Source of the DNA: Cordylochernes scorpioides
Taxonomy: Eukaryota; Arthropoda; Arachnida; Pseudoscorpiones; Chernetidae
DNA: 64,000 bases
Reading direction: 5' to 3'
NCBI GenBank assembly: GCA_030710605.1
Contig: CP092875.1
Span: 64,853,462 to 64,917,461 of the forward strand
The notes beneath the pieces are model-generated. The model made no database searches. It was not told the origin of the DNA and saw only the letters and a program-made list of their open reading frames with translations. Position numbers and translations under genes: made by a program. The number at the start of each line of letters is the position of its first letter. Within the stretch, counting starts at the first letter, position 1. Below, piece after piece: positions 52,972 through 64,000 of this stretch.

Positions 52972-54604
52972 ATATGCAAGATGAAAGGTCTAAATTTTTT
53001 TATTACCACATCGAAATTTAAAATTATTTTTTCATTACAAAGAATAAAATTAATTATATATATATTTTAGATAGATTAGATATTTTTTTATTTTAAAGAT
53101 AACAATATAAAATTTTAAGAAGAAATTACTAAATTAAAATCTCAAGGAATCGACCTGATACATTTTATTATTTTTTATTATTAATTTAAATTTACTTTTA
53201 TTCCAAAGAATATATTTTTTTTTTTCGAATATATTCTGCGAAATTAAATTACTTTTCTTTTTACTCTGTAAAAAGAAGATGAAAAAATTTTGGAGGGACG
53301 CTATTTTTAAAATTTTAGTTAGTTAGAACCGAAAAGCCGAGGGGAATGGAGGGAGCAAATCGAGTCGAGAGAAATGGGCTAGGATGGTGAGTAGAAGAAT
53401 AGACAAAATGGTAAGTTTACTATACCCTATAAAAATTTCCTTCGTGGGCCAAAAGGCTCGTTTATAGAATAGAAGCCACATATAGTAGTTAATAGGTTTT
53501 ATTTTTTTTTTTTGGCTGCAATCTCTACTATATAGTATATATCAAATAGAAGATTTTCCATTTTATATTTCGATGGAATTAGAAGTAAAGAAACGTTTAT
53601 TAGGAAAGTATCTTTTATCTTGCATATAATCTACCCCTTATCACAAATTTATAGATAGTTTTAGTCATAATAAAATTTCATATGTATTTCATTTATCAAT
53701 TTGTATTTTTTTTTGTGTTTTATACCAGACTAGACATAAATTCCCATAAAGTGTATTGGAATGGAGTGTGTGTGTTATTCAAATCGTAAAGGTGATGATT
53801 ATACACTTTATCATTAAAGAAATTAACCCAATAATATTGTTGCATTAAGAAATTTTTCTTTGTTAATCCATTTTGAGGTTTACCCTTGGTACCATGTTAT
53901 AATACAGAGGTTAAACTTTGCGTAGAAGGATTTGATATACTAAACAAAATTCTAAACTTGAAAGTGTGTTAACATTTAGGTGTTTATATTAATCGTATAT
54001 TGTATTTTTGTTTGTGTGTTTGCCGTGGCGAGTTTTATTATTTTTTTTTTGTGAGTTTAGCTTATCAATTAGTTACCAATACAATGCATTTCGACATGTA
54101 CAAATACGACTTAACAACTTAAGGGACCTTCCCTATAAGAAGTTGGCATAAAGGATAACTTTCTTCTCAGTAACCTTTCTTTCTTTACCGAAGACTAAAT
54201 CGTATCAGACCGCATTGTCCTTAAGGTAAGATAGAGTCAAGGGCCCTAATATTTTCTTTGTCAAAGATTACAAATGGATGGATGTCAATATTGAGTCCAT
54301 ATTCAACCACGATACAATGAAGTTAACTCCTGTCGCGCCCTTAAATCAGGTCTAAAATGAAAAGATAACTCTGCTTCTCAGAATCCATCGCCAAATTTCT
54401 GAGCCTTCAGAATACCTTCATAAAAAAAAAATTTACAATGACGCGCCAATGGAGTTGGAGTAAACTTTGGAGAGTCAGAAAAAGTGTGTCTAAACTAGTT
54501 GGGTTCTGCCTCTCCACGTGTAGCCATCATTCCTGGTCCGCTGACTCCAGCTCCTGTTCTCATAATGTTGGAACAATCAGCAACCGATACTGGGAAAAAA
54601 TTCT
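52972..54604. other. AT-rich intergenic sequence
   Basis: No gene or repeat recognised. Several T- and A-runs. Confidence 0.4.
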
Positions 54605-55016
54605 TTAACCCTTCAGCGGTCGCAATGGGTAAAAATTACCCAGAAGGAACTTTTCGAAAATATTTCTATATTAAAAAATATATATATTTAAAATATATTC
54701 TCAGTACCTTTCTAAATCTATCTAAAGAATATTATAATAAACCTATAATTTTAATTTTATGACATATATTCATTTTATTAGCATGTTTGGGTCAATTTTA
54801 CCCAGTGCGACCTTTTGAGTTCTCGTCAATGGGTAATTTTTACCCAGCGCGACCTTTTAACGCTTTTGGTTTGGGTTTGCGTAAATAAGTTTCGAGTTAC
54901 TTTCTGGCTTCTTGTTGTTTGGTTTTGCTGCCCCAAGTGCAATAATACAATCATTTCTTCCAACAATAAGGTAGGATTTATATTTTATTTCCTCTTTTTA
55001 CATTATTTCACATAAA

Positions 55017-55736
55017 ATGCTTTCAAATGCTGATTTTCTCCGTTATGATAATAATATTCCAAATCCCGATGATGAGGAATCAGAAACTGATGATCATATA
55101 GAAGAGAGGAATTGGAGTACAGACACTGAAAAGTATACATTATCAGAAGAAGAAAACAATGAGGATCCAAGCTTCAATTACTATATAGGAAAGGACCAAA
55201 AGACTAAATGGAAGAAAGCTCTTCCCCCAAAAAATGTTCGAACTCGCAGTGAAAATATTATCACCCATCTACCAGGGGTAAAGGGTGAAGCAAAAAATGC
55301 TAAATCGATATTAGATTGTTGGAATCTCTTTATAGATGACAATATACTTGAATGCATAGTTACAAATACTAACATTTACATTAGGAATATTCAGCAGAAC
55401 TATAGCAGAGAAAGAGATGCTAATTTGACAAACCTACATGAAATTAAAGCTTTATTGGGAATTATTTACTTTCTTGGGGTCATGAAAGCGAATAAATTGA
55501 ATACAGATGATGCATGGGCAAGAGATAGTACTGGATTTGAATTGTGTAGAATATCTTTGAATATATTTGAATTGTGTAGAATGTCTGAAAACAGATTCCG
55601 TTTTCTTCTCAGAGTAATTCGTTTTGATGACAAAGCTACAAGAAATGAAAGACTTCGTCAAGATAAATTAGCAGCTGTGAGATTGATTTTGATACTTCTG
55701 TAAAAATTGCCAAAAGCATTATTCTCCTTCGGAATA
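55017..55736 (+). pseudogene. piggyBac transposase, N-terminal part
   Basis: From ATG 55017 (MLSNADFLRYDNNIPNPDDE). An acidic N-terminus (about residues 15-60) is followed by the DDE_Tnp_1_7 start: 'SILDCWNLFIDDNILECIV', 'HEIKALLGIIYFLGVMKANK' and RFLLRVIRFDDKATR. The sequence FELCRISLNI/FELCRMSENR shows a small internal duplication at about 55537-55585. The frame is lost near 55690-55710, just before the Tc1 insertion. Confidence 0.85.
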
Positions 55737-55738
55737 TA

Positions 55739-57160
55739 CACTGCGTGACATTGAAAATGGAACACCAAGAAATAGTGGCCAGAAAATTATGCAAATTTCA
55801 GGGTAGACGCGCCTAACCGAGTTATGCAAATGATGTAAAATGCGCAGCTCTCGTGCGCACTTGGAGTAAGATATAAGGCAGGAAATTGCAGAAAGGACAG
55901 TATTCGTGTCGTTATTTCTTCAAGGAAAATCATTGTAGAAATTTTGTTCTTGTGTCAAAAGACACGTGTAATAACAGAGAATGCCAGGTCATCGTAAACG
56001 GAGGCAGTTCAAGCAGACAGACGCTTTTACGAGGGGCATGGTGATCGGACTGAAAAGGGCAGGTTGGTCCATACGTCAAATCGCAGCTGATACACACCTT
56101 GGTGCGTCCACGGTGCACCGACTGTGGAGAAGATGGTTGGAACAAGGAAATGTGGCAATTTATAGGAATGCCGGTGCAACCAGAGTGACGTCAGCACGTG
56201 TGGATCGGCGTATCCTTCGACAAGCAGTGGCGGCCCCACAAGCCAATTATACCGCCATCCTGCAACTTGTGCAAGACACCCTAGATCATTCCATCTCGAC
56301 CAGAACCATTTCCCGTCGATTGGTTGCTAATGGCTTACACTCATGCCGTCCGCTAAGAAGACTGCCATTGACCCCACCGAATAGGCGCCAACGTTTGGAA
56401 TGGAGCCGGGCTAGATCGACGTGGATGACGGAATGGCACAGGGTCGTGTTCTCAGATGAGTCGCGTTTCTGCTTGTCCAGTGATAGTCGCCGTGTACGCG
56501 TGTGACGTCGACGTGGAGAAAGGTCCAATCCGGCAGCAATTGTGGAACGCCCCCCACCGTGCGACAACGTGGAATCATGGTTTGGGGCGCAATCGCGTAT
56601 GATTCCAGGTCACCTTTACTTCGTATTCAGGGCACTATGACGGCCCAACGATACGTTGATGATGTGCTGCGACCGGTGACACTCCCCTACCTTCAGGGGG
56701 TGCCCAATACCCTTTATCAGCAGGATAACGCCCGACCGCACACTGCTCGCATTAGCCAACAAGCTCTGCAAGATATACAGATGCTTCCCTGGCCACCGTA
56801 CTCTCCTGATCTCTCACCAATCGAGCACGTCTGGGACATCATTGGACGCCGTTTGCATGCCTTGCCACAGCCGCGTTCAGAAGACGAACTGTGGCAAATG
56901 GTTGAGAGGGAATGGAGAGCCATCCCTCAGGACGCCATCCGTACTCTGATTGACTCTCTACCTAGACGTGTTGTTGTGTGCATCGCCGTCCGCGGTGGTC
57001 CTACTTGCTACTAAGCCGACGCCGTTCTCGCTCTGTATTATGACTATCATTTTGAAATAAAGATCACTTATTGTTTGTCCCTGTCTCTCTCTCTGTCTGC
57101 CGAGTTTCATCACTTTCTGGCCACTATTTCTTGGTGTTCCATTTTCAATGTCACGCAGTG
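55739..57160 (+). mobile_element. Tc1-like element inside piggyBac
   Basis: 1422 bp with perfect 47-bp terminal inverted repeats starting CACTGCGTGACATTGAAAAT, flanked by TA (55737-55738 and 57161-57162). It interrupts the piggyBac coding region. Joining the flanks with one TA brings the downstream piggyBac frame into register. Confidence 0.95.
55981..57014 (+). pseudogene. Tc1 transposase with one stop and one frame shift
   Basis: ATG 55981 (MPGHRKRRQFKQTDAF). Paired helix-turn-helix (GMVIGLKRAGWSIRQIA, then STRTISRRLVANGL), the first catalytic Asp in VVFSDESRF (about 56446-56472), a TGA stop at 56503-56505, and a frame change at the C6 run at 56550-56555. The rest is open to 57014: GIMVWGAIAYDSRS, LYQQDNARPHTA (second Asp) and SPDLSPIEHVW (Glu). 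Second Asp and Glu are separated by 32 residues, two fewer than the standard 34 of Tc1. Confidence 0.88.
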
Positions 57161-57162
57161 TA

Positions 57163-58116
57163 TAACGGTGGATGAAAAGTTTGACGCTTTCAGAGGGAAA
57201 TGCAATTTCAGGCAGTATATTCCGAGTAAACACAATAAATATAGAATAATATTATTTGCTCTCGTGGATTCAAAAAATGTTTTATACTTGTAACTTGGAG
57301 ATTTATTCAGGAAAAAACCCTGAAGGTCCTTACAATGTCAGCAAAAGTCCAAGTGACGTTGTGGAACGATTGTGTGAGCCAATCAAGGGAACTGGCCGCA
57401 ATGTAACAATGGATAACTGGTTCACCAGTTATTCTTTAGCTCTAAAACTTTTACAACAATATAGACTAATAATTGTTGGTACCTTAAAAAGAAATAAAAA
57501 GGAAATCCCCTCAGAGTTTGTCATCAGCAGAGGTAGAAATGTACACACTAGTGTTTTTGGCTTTCAAAGTGAAATGACACTTCTTTCATACAAGCCTAAA
57601 GAGAATAAAGTTGTACTTATGCTTTCAACTCTGCACCACGATGCAAATATAGATGATTCAACGGGAGAATTTAAAAAGCCAGAGATGATAATGTTTTATA
57701 ATATGACAAAGGGTGGTGTAGATATGATGGACGAAATGACAGCTACATATAACTGTGCTAGAAATTCAAGAAGATGGCCCATGGTTATTTTTTATTCACT
57801 TTTAAATATTGGGGCAATAAATTCCCAGATAATTAATTTTGCAAATGGCAACGCATCAAAGGTTAAATCAAGACGTCATTTTTTGAAAACCTTATCCTTA
57901 GATCTTATTGAAGAGATGGTCAAAGTTCGCACAGTAAGCGGAAGAATGCCATGTGAAATAAAGGAAAAGGCATCCGATATTTTTAATTTGTTAGAGCCTG
58001 GTCCATCTAAAAAGCCAAAAATAGGAGAAAGACATCGATGCAAGAAATGCCAGAAAGAAAAAAAAGGACAGAAAAACTATTCAACATTGCCAGTACTGTT
58101 TTGCTTTTTTGTGTAA
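57163..58116 (+). pseudogene. piggyBac transposase, C-terminal part
   Basis: Begins with TVDEKFDAFRGKCNFRQYIP (first catalytic Asp, at the Tc1 junction), then VTMDNWFTSYSLALK (second Asp, near 57412) and TKGGVDMMDEM (third Asp, near 57718). It ends in a Cys-rich tail (RHRCKKCQKE). A frame change near 57282 splits the beginning, and another near 58083 truncates the zinc-binding tail, whose remainder reads CKEHSVIICQECHKG to about 58170. All three catalytic Asp are kept. Confidence 0.85.
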
Positions 58117-58539
58117 GGAACACTCTGTAATAATTTGTCAAGAATGTCATAAAGGACGAAACAAGTCCTAATTTCTATGAAAGGAAGTGATAACTTTCAT
58201 ACAAATTTATATTTTATAACCTATCTTCAATATATATTTTTATTTTCATAAAATAGTCAAATATATCATAAATATTTGATATTTTGATTTGTTATTAATA
58301 AAATAAATAAAATATGATTTTTATATCTCAGGATTTTATGTAAAGTTATTTAATAGACAAATCATTATTCTAACATAGAAAACAATAAAAATATTGGAAA
58401 TAATATTTGATTTATTTAGGTTTTAAAAAGTGGGTAAATTTTACCCACCGCGACCTTTCAAGGTATAAAAGAGGGCGCGACCGCTGCCGGGTTAAACAAT
58501 CAGGACACTTTAACAAACGTTGGATAAAGACCTCAAACT

Positions 58540-58640
58540 TCATAAAGAAGAGAGTTTCCCACTGATGAGCCAGACCTTCCCAATAATTTTACAAATGCAG
58601 AAATAACAGTAGGAAATTGTTTTATTTCAGAAAGAAAATT
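58540..58640. repeat. Foldback family C fragment
   Basis: 'cccactgatgagccagacc', then 'acagtaggaaattgttttat', matching the centre and right arm of 33116-33190. It again keeps CTGATGAGCCAG. Confidence 0.6.
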
Positions 58641-59134
58641 TTTCGCAATAAATTCAGTTTCAGTCTCCTTGTATTAAATACTAGACGAATGACCCGGGCA
58701 ACGCCCGGGTTTTACCCGATTGAATGTTTTTATTCAAATACTATTTGTTACAATTATAAATTGGCCCCGTGGACGTCATTTTGTGAAACGTCCCGCTCCA
58801 AACTTTACAGTCAGATTAGTTACGATATACACATGTGTAAATCTTCAAATCGAGCGAGCGTCTATAAATATCTCGATTTAGATCAAGTATTCTAATTATT
58901 AATCGAACTATTATTAATAAAATTTTGAGAAGATATCGATTTTAAACGTATTTATAACCTTGATAGAGGGCGCTGTTCGTGAGCTAAGCAGAATAATTTG
59001 AATATATATAGTTTTAATATTTAATTTATATATAATTTAAAATAGCCTATCGTTTTCCTCGTATTTTTTTTACCTATGTATGGAAATTTTGGTACTGTAA
59101 AAAAAACTTTGCTTCAATAATATAAAAAAAAAAA

Positions 59135-59207
59135 CACCCAGGCTAAGTTTCGAACCAAGGTTGTGGAAATACGAAGCCGCACACCTAACCATTAAGCTAC
59201 GCTTGGC
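59135..59207 (-). repeat. tRNA-like sequence (SINE head or tRNA pseudogene)
   Basis: Minus strand: GCCAAGCGTAGCTTAATGG has the A box (TAGCTTAATGG) and CTTGGTTCGAAACTTAG has the B box and a T arm. The acceptor stem pairs at 5 of 7 positions and the T stem has a mismatch. A T-rich tract is just downstream. It is unlikely to be a working tRNA. Confidence 0.6.
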
Positions 59208-59334
59208 ATCATAAATGTTCACATGTAAAGCTATTTCAGGCCTTACATATTTCTAACGACCTTTTTGAAATAGGTTTTTGAAACACAGAAATTATAATAC
59301 TTCAAATAAATAGAAATAGAGCGAACACAAATAA

Positions 59335-59900
59335 AACATACCATATATTTCGAATTAGAGCAGTTATTTTAAACGGCGAATTAGATCAGTTATATCTAAA
59401 AATGAAATATATAAATAAATAAAACCTACCAAATATTTCAAATTAGAGCAGTTATTATATAAATATTTATATTATATGTGTTATTAAGCAAACTATTTTA
59501 AACGACGAATTAGATCAGTTATATCTAAAAATGAAAATATATATAAATAAATAAAACCTACCAAGTATTTCAAATTAGAGCAGTTATTATATAAATATTT
59601 ATATTATATGTGTTATTAAGCGAACTATTATTAGATATTTTAAACGGCGAATTAGATCAGTTATATCTAAAAATGAAAATATATAAATAAATAAAACCTC
59701 CCAAATATTTAAAATTAGAGCGGTTATTATATAAATATTTATATTATATGTGTTATTAAGCGAACTATTTTAAATGGCGTATTAGATCAGTTATATCTAA
59801 AAATGAAAATATATAAATAAATAAAACCTACCAAATATTTAAAATTAGAGCGGTTATTATATAAATATTTATATTATATGTGTTTTATTAAGCGAACTAT
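59335..59900. repeat. Tandem array, about 4.5 units of 130-141 bp
   Basis: Each unit contains 'acggcgaattagatcagtta', 'tctaaaaatgaaaatatata', 'aataaataaaacctaccaaa' and 'attagagcagttattatata'. The block 'taaacggcgaattagatcag' starts at about 59368, 59499, 59640 and 59770. Confidence 0.85.
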
Positions 59901-60182
59901 TATTAATAAATTATTGAGAAGATTTAGATTTTAAACGTATTTATAACCTTTTGATACTTGATAGAGGGCGCTGCTCGTGAGCTAAGTAGAATAATTTGAA
60001 TATATAGTTTTAATAATTGATTTATATATTTTTTAAAATAGCCTATCGTCATCCTCGTTATTTTTTACCTATGTATGGAAATTTTGGTTTGAATTAGTGA
60101 ACTACTGCGAATTTGTATACCGGGCATACAAACAAACAGACAAACAGACAAACATACAAACATTCATTTTTATATATATAGA

Positions 60183-60985
60183 TGTGTATTGCCTTTATGT
60201 ATGGATCTTCTGTAAATCCATTAAAAATATGTGTACTACCAAGTATATATATCTGAAACCTTGGTAGCAAAAGACTTTGAGCTCTTTTTGTACAGTTTTC
60301 AATGAAAAAAAGATACCCCTATAAGTAAAACCTGGTACTGCTGTCAAAATGCATTCATCTATCTTTTTTGCAACCTATATATCTCCGACAGTAATTATAT
60401 ATATATAAAAAGTGTATTCCTTCGATATTGAATTCTTGTAGATTGGTCTTTAAAATATGTATATATTGGCCTTTCTCTGAAAACTGGGGACATTGGTTAA
60501 AAAGAAAATAATTTATTTGTAAAGTGGAGTATATGTGAATATATATAAATAAATATTCAAACTCTTCCTGTTTTTAAACTTCTCTGTAACTTCTGTTTAT
60601 CTTCAATTAAATTGTATGTGCTCCCTTGTCTGTATACCAATTTATTTAAATATTAATACATTCTTGTCTTTGAAATGCATAAGGATTTCATGAAGGTAAA
60701 GGCATGTTAAGCCTTTGTGTTATCTGTGTTTTATTTACTAAGTCATTGGAAGATTTGCAATCTCATTTCTCTGAACCTGTTTATCGCTAATGAGCATTAG
60801 ACAACTCGATTCTAGCTCAAAGCTTTGGCTGTAGTCCAGTCATCGAGGCTGCACTACGAAAGAGGTTCAACGCCCAACCTGACACCTGATTTCACCTTCG
60901 TTTTCACCTCTATTGGACAGCGGTGGACATCCTTAAACCTGTGATGTTGATCCCACCACCCAAAAAATATACCCAATTACTTCCA
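60183..60985. other. Intergenic sequence, no gene supported
   Basis: AT-rich to about 60760, then a less AT-rich block (60780-60960) without an open frame or repeat ends that I can recognise. Confidence 0.4.
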
Positions 60986-61014
60986 TAGTCCTCTTTTCTT
61001 CCCTCAATAAACTA

Positions 61015-62307
61015 CAGTAAAACCCCGCTATAACGAACCCTGGATATACCGAACCTTCCCTTATAACGAACCCACGCCGATTCCCAATTCCATTCCATTG
61101 AAAATACCATCGTTATAACGAACTTTGCGATTTTTAGAATAACGAACTACCCCTATAACGAACCTATTTCGGGTCCCAAATTGATAAAATCTATTAAAAA
61201 TACTATGCTTATAACGAACTTAGAATTGTAATTAAAAAAAAAATTAAAAAACAAAATTTTGAGCATGTTTAAAGCTCACGGATCGCGATTTCAAAACAAT
61301 AAATTTAGCGGCATTGTTTGTTTGATTTTTGCACTTTATTTTTGCTGTATGTTGTATAAATTTTTACACATTATACTTTTTATTAATTAGAATATCTTTG
61401 CATCCATTAAATTTGAAATATAAAAAATGCAAATGGCTTCCAAAATGAAGAAAACAAAGGCATTTTAAAAACAAAAGCATTATTTCATTAAAAAAAAAAG
61501 GCCATTTTCAGAACTTTTCAAAGTGAAACAACATAGGCAAAATGTTAAGAACATATTAAAATAAGAGAATATAACTTTTCTATTATAAAAGATAAAATAT
61601 AAAGTTATTAAAAATTGTTACAAAGAGGAATCAACTTCAACTTTTGCCGCGATCGCGATCGTACGTTTTAGGGCTAAAAAAAAAAAAGTCCAAATAAACG
61701 GTCCCGTGATGAAACAAAAATTATTTTTATGCCATTAACTATGGTGATTTTAAAGTCAGCAATGTTTTGCATGGCAGGTTAAAAAAAAAAAACGAAATCT
61801 AGACCTAGAAGAATATGGGGAAACATGAAATGGAAGAAAACACTAACTTTATTTGAATGGTGCAATGCTTGGAAGAATGCTTTGAAACAACAAGGTATTA
61901 GAGCCATTTTTTCAAGTAAAAATTGTATTATATAATGTGATAATGATGTTTTAAAATCATTTCATATCTTTGAATATATATTTAATAAAACTTTGCCTAG
62001 GATTTGTCTTGATTTTTAACTTAGACATAGAGGTACATGTATGTTAATCATAAGAAGAACCTATCATCTAATGATTTCTATTATTATTCAGTATTAATAT
62101 AAGGAAATTAGTCAATTAAGGGAATTAAAATAAAGTGACCACTATTAAGAGGCAGCCTCTTCTTGTGTGTATGGCTGTTTTTTAATTATACGGTCAAAAA
62201 TTTTTGAAAAGTAAAAAAAAATAGCCAAACCGTGGCTATAGTGAACCGTGGCTATAGTGAACCAAAAGCTCTGTCCCATTGGGGTTCACTATAGAGGGGT
62301 TTTACTG
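61015..62307. mobile_element. Tigger-like element in the minisatellite
   Basis: Termini CAGTAAAACCCCGCTATAAC and CTATAGAGGGGTTTTACTG with TA flanks (61013-61014 and 62308-62309). 1293 bp, no transposase frame left. The palindrome cgatcgcgatcg occurs near 61650. Joining the flanks restores a regular minisatellite unit (aataaacTAtgtataa). Confidence 0.88.
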
Positions 62308-63872
62308 TATGTATAAATTATGTCTCTCCGGTCTCTGTTCATACCTCAATAAACTATGTGTAACTTATGTCTCTCCTACCTCTGTTCTTCCCTCAATAAA
62401 CTATTAGTAACTTGTCTCTTCGAACTCTGTTCTTCCCTCAATAAACTATGTGTAACTTATGTCTCTTCGGTATATGTTCTTACCTCAATGAACTATTAGT
62501 AACTTGTCTCTTCGATCTCTGTTCTTCCCTCAATAAACTTTGTGTAACTGATATCTTTCCGGTCTCTGCTATAACCTCAATAAACTATGCATAACTTAAG
62601 TGTACCTGGTCTCTTTTATTCCTTCAATAAACTATGTGAAAATTAAGTTTCTTCGGTTTTTGTTCTCACCTCAATAAACTATGTATACCTTTTGTCTCTC
62701 TGGTCTTTGTTCTTCCTTCAATAAACTATGTGTAACTTATGTCTCTCCTGTCTCTGTTATTCCCTCAAAAACTATGTAAACCTTATGTCCCTCTGGTCTC
62801 TATTCTTCCCTCAATAAACTAGGTTAAACTTATGTCTCTCATGTCTCTGTTCTGTCCTCTATAAACTATCTATACCATATGTCTCTCCTGTCTCTGTTCT
62901 TCCCTTAATAAACAATGTGTAAATTTATGTCTCTCCAGTCTCTTTTTTCCCTCAATAAACTATGTGTAACTTATGTCTCTCTGGTCTCTGTTCTTCTCTC
63001 AATAAACTATTAGTAACTTGTCTCTTCGATCTCTGTTCTTCCCTCAATTAACTAGACTATGTAAAACTTATGTATCTCCGGTCTCTGTTCTTACCTTAAT
63101 AGACTATGTATAACTTATGTCTCTCCAGTATCTCTTTTTCCCTCAATTAACTATGTATAAATTATGTCTCTCTGGCCTCTGTTCTTCCTTCAATAAACTA
63201 TGTGTAACTTATGTCTCTTCTGTTTATGTTCTAAACTCAATAAACTATGTATAACTTATTACTCTCCGGTCTCTGTTCCTTCCTCAATAAATTATATAGA
63301 ATTTATGTCTCTCCAGTGTATGCTCTTCTCTCATTAAACTATGTGTAACTTGTGTCTCTCTGGTCTCTATTCTTCCCTCAATAAACTAGGTATAACTCAT
63401 GTCTCTTTTCTGTCCTCTATAAACTATCTATAACTTATGTCTCTCCGGTCTCTGTTCTTCCCTCAATAAACCATGTGTAACTCATATCTCTCTGGTCTCT
63501 GTTCTTCCCTTAATAAACAATGTGTAAATTCATGTCATTCCTGTCTCTGTTCTTTCCTCAAAAAATCAGTAATAATTTGTCTCTTCGATCTGTGGTCTTC
63601 CCTCAATAAACTATGTATAACTTATGTTTTCCGGTCTCTGTTCTTCCTTCAATAAACTATGTGTAACTTATGTCTCTCTGGTCTCTGTTCTTACCTCAAG
63701 AAACTACGTGTAACTTTTGTCTCTCCAGTCTCTATTCCTACCTCGTTAAACTATGTGTAACTCATGTCTCTCTTGTCTCTTTTCTTCACTAAATATAATA
63801 TTAGTAACTTGTCTCTCCAGTCTCTGTTTTTCTCTCAATAAACTATGTATAACTTGTCTCTCCTGTCTGTTC

Positions 63873-63948
63873 TTTTTTTTTTTTTTGCTTATCCCTAGTA
63901 CACATGGTACAGGCCATGATAATTATGGTGGGTAGTTAGCGACTACAG
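63873..63948 (-). mobile_element. 5'-truncated SINE family A in minisatellite
   Basis: A 14-nt T run followed by gcttatccctagtacacatg and 'aatggtgggtagttagcgac'-type sequence. This is the poly(A) end of the SINE at 1077, reversed. Only the last about 62 bp are present. Confidence 0.8.
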
Positions 63949-64000
63949 TCTCTGTTCTTACCTCAATAAACTAGGTGTAACTTATGTCTCTCCTTTCTCT

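Larger units (their letters stand above)
54609..58491 (+). mobile_element. piggyBac element split by Tc1
   Basis: Flanked by TTAA (54605-54608 and 58492-58495). Termini CCCTTCAGCGGTCGC and GCGACCGCTGCCGGG are inverted, and subterminal 'gggtaaaattaccca'-type palindromes repeat near both ends. Encodes a piggyBac transposase in two pieces around a Tc1 insertion. Confidence 0.92.
58677..60182 (+). mobile_element. RTE-like repeat with internal duplication
   Basis: Starts actagacgaatgacccgggc and ends (CAAACAGA)n, then attcatttttatatatatagat, the same design as 28642-29662. An internal block of about 160 bp (58908-59067) recurs at 59895-60055, and between the two copies lie a tRNA-like sequence and a tandem array. 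Confidence 0.6.
60986..64000 (+). repeat. 47-bp minisatellite, about 35 units, runs off the window
   Basis: Unit: gtctctccggtctctgttct then tccctcaataaactatgtgt and aacttat, 46-47 bp. One unit start lies at 60986-61012 and the rest at 62310-64000, split by the Tigger element. A truncated SINE sits at 63873-63948. Nearly every unit holds CAATAAAC, a polyadenylation-type signal. Open frames across it are artefacts. Confidence 0.93.

Noticed and set aside
54799-54870. Repeated 'gggtaatttttacccag' as a regulatory operator
   Set aside because: It is part of the piggyBac subterminal repeats, which recur near 58430-58450.
59135-59207. Possible functional tRNA gene on the minus strand
   Set aside because: Acceptor and T stems are mispaired and it lies inside a repeat; better read as a SINE head or pseudo-tRNA.
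61640-61665. Palindrome around cgatcgcgatcg as a regulatory site
   Set aside because: Lies inside a dead Tigger element and occurs once; nothing supports a binding site.
62310-64000. Short open frames in the terminal array
   Set aside because: They arise from the 47-bp repeat and encode only repetitive peptides.

Overview
The window is eukaryotic, intron-containing, AT-rich and very repeat-dense, and is most likely from an arthropod. The repeat mix is typical of arthropod genomes: BEL/Pao, Gypsy and Copia retrotransposons, maT-type and Tc1 mariners, piggyBac, Tigger/pogo elements, and scattered TTAGG-like and AGGTTA motifs. I cannot place it more precisely. A run of exactly 100 N (16674-16773) marks a scaffold gap. 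Many short indels sit in homopolymer runs, including in very young elements and in exon 1 of the one host gene I recognise. That suggests a long-read assembly with residual indels.

Host genes. I recognise one: an RPAP3-like co-chaperone (the HSP90/R2TP adaptor of RNA polymerase II assembly) on the minus strand, from 10164 down to about 3585. Six exons can be traced, and phase is kept at every junction from exon 2 on. Two introns are only 53-54 nt, while the others are swollen by SINEs, MITEs and foldback elements. The C-terminal RPAP3 domain was not found. A second possible host gene is an array of about 13 nearly identical C2H2 zinc fingers at 37372-38481 (+), with decayed fingers upstream and no visible start exon.

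Layout. 1-10200: RPAP3 exons and intronic repeats. 10200-16670: foldbacks, minisatellites and a decayed APE-type LINE (minus). 16774-26500: a nest in which a short Copia (19434-22426, TSD acttt) sits in the leader of a BEL/Pao element (minus, LTR 22613-23046), which itself sits in or beside a Gypsy element (minus, to about 26230). 26600-30700: head-to-tail RTE-like repeats, one split by a nearly intact DD37D mariner. 31500-36600: piggyBac, foldbacks, a 450-bp tandem duplication and a Tigger. 37120-40310: zinc fingers and a dead Tigger transposase. 41370-46030: foldbacks and two more copies of the same short Copia. 48482-52971: a young Gypsy with LTRs differing at one base. 54609-58491: a piggyBac split by a Tc1 element. 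58677-60182: an RTE-like repeat with internal duplication. 60986-64000: a 47-bp minisatellite interrupted by a Tigger and a truncated SINE.

The most interesting signals are two. First, several foldback repeat families carry hammerhead-ribozyme-like cores (clearest at 41995-42018 and 6669-6702); one family makes 11-14 bp target duplications, which points to Penelope-like (PLE) pseudo-LTR derivatives moved by a retroelement. Second, a Copia family has lost its reverse transcriptase/RNase H region yet is present as at least two copies with the same deletion junction, which implies mobilisation in trans.
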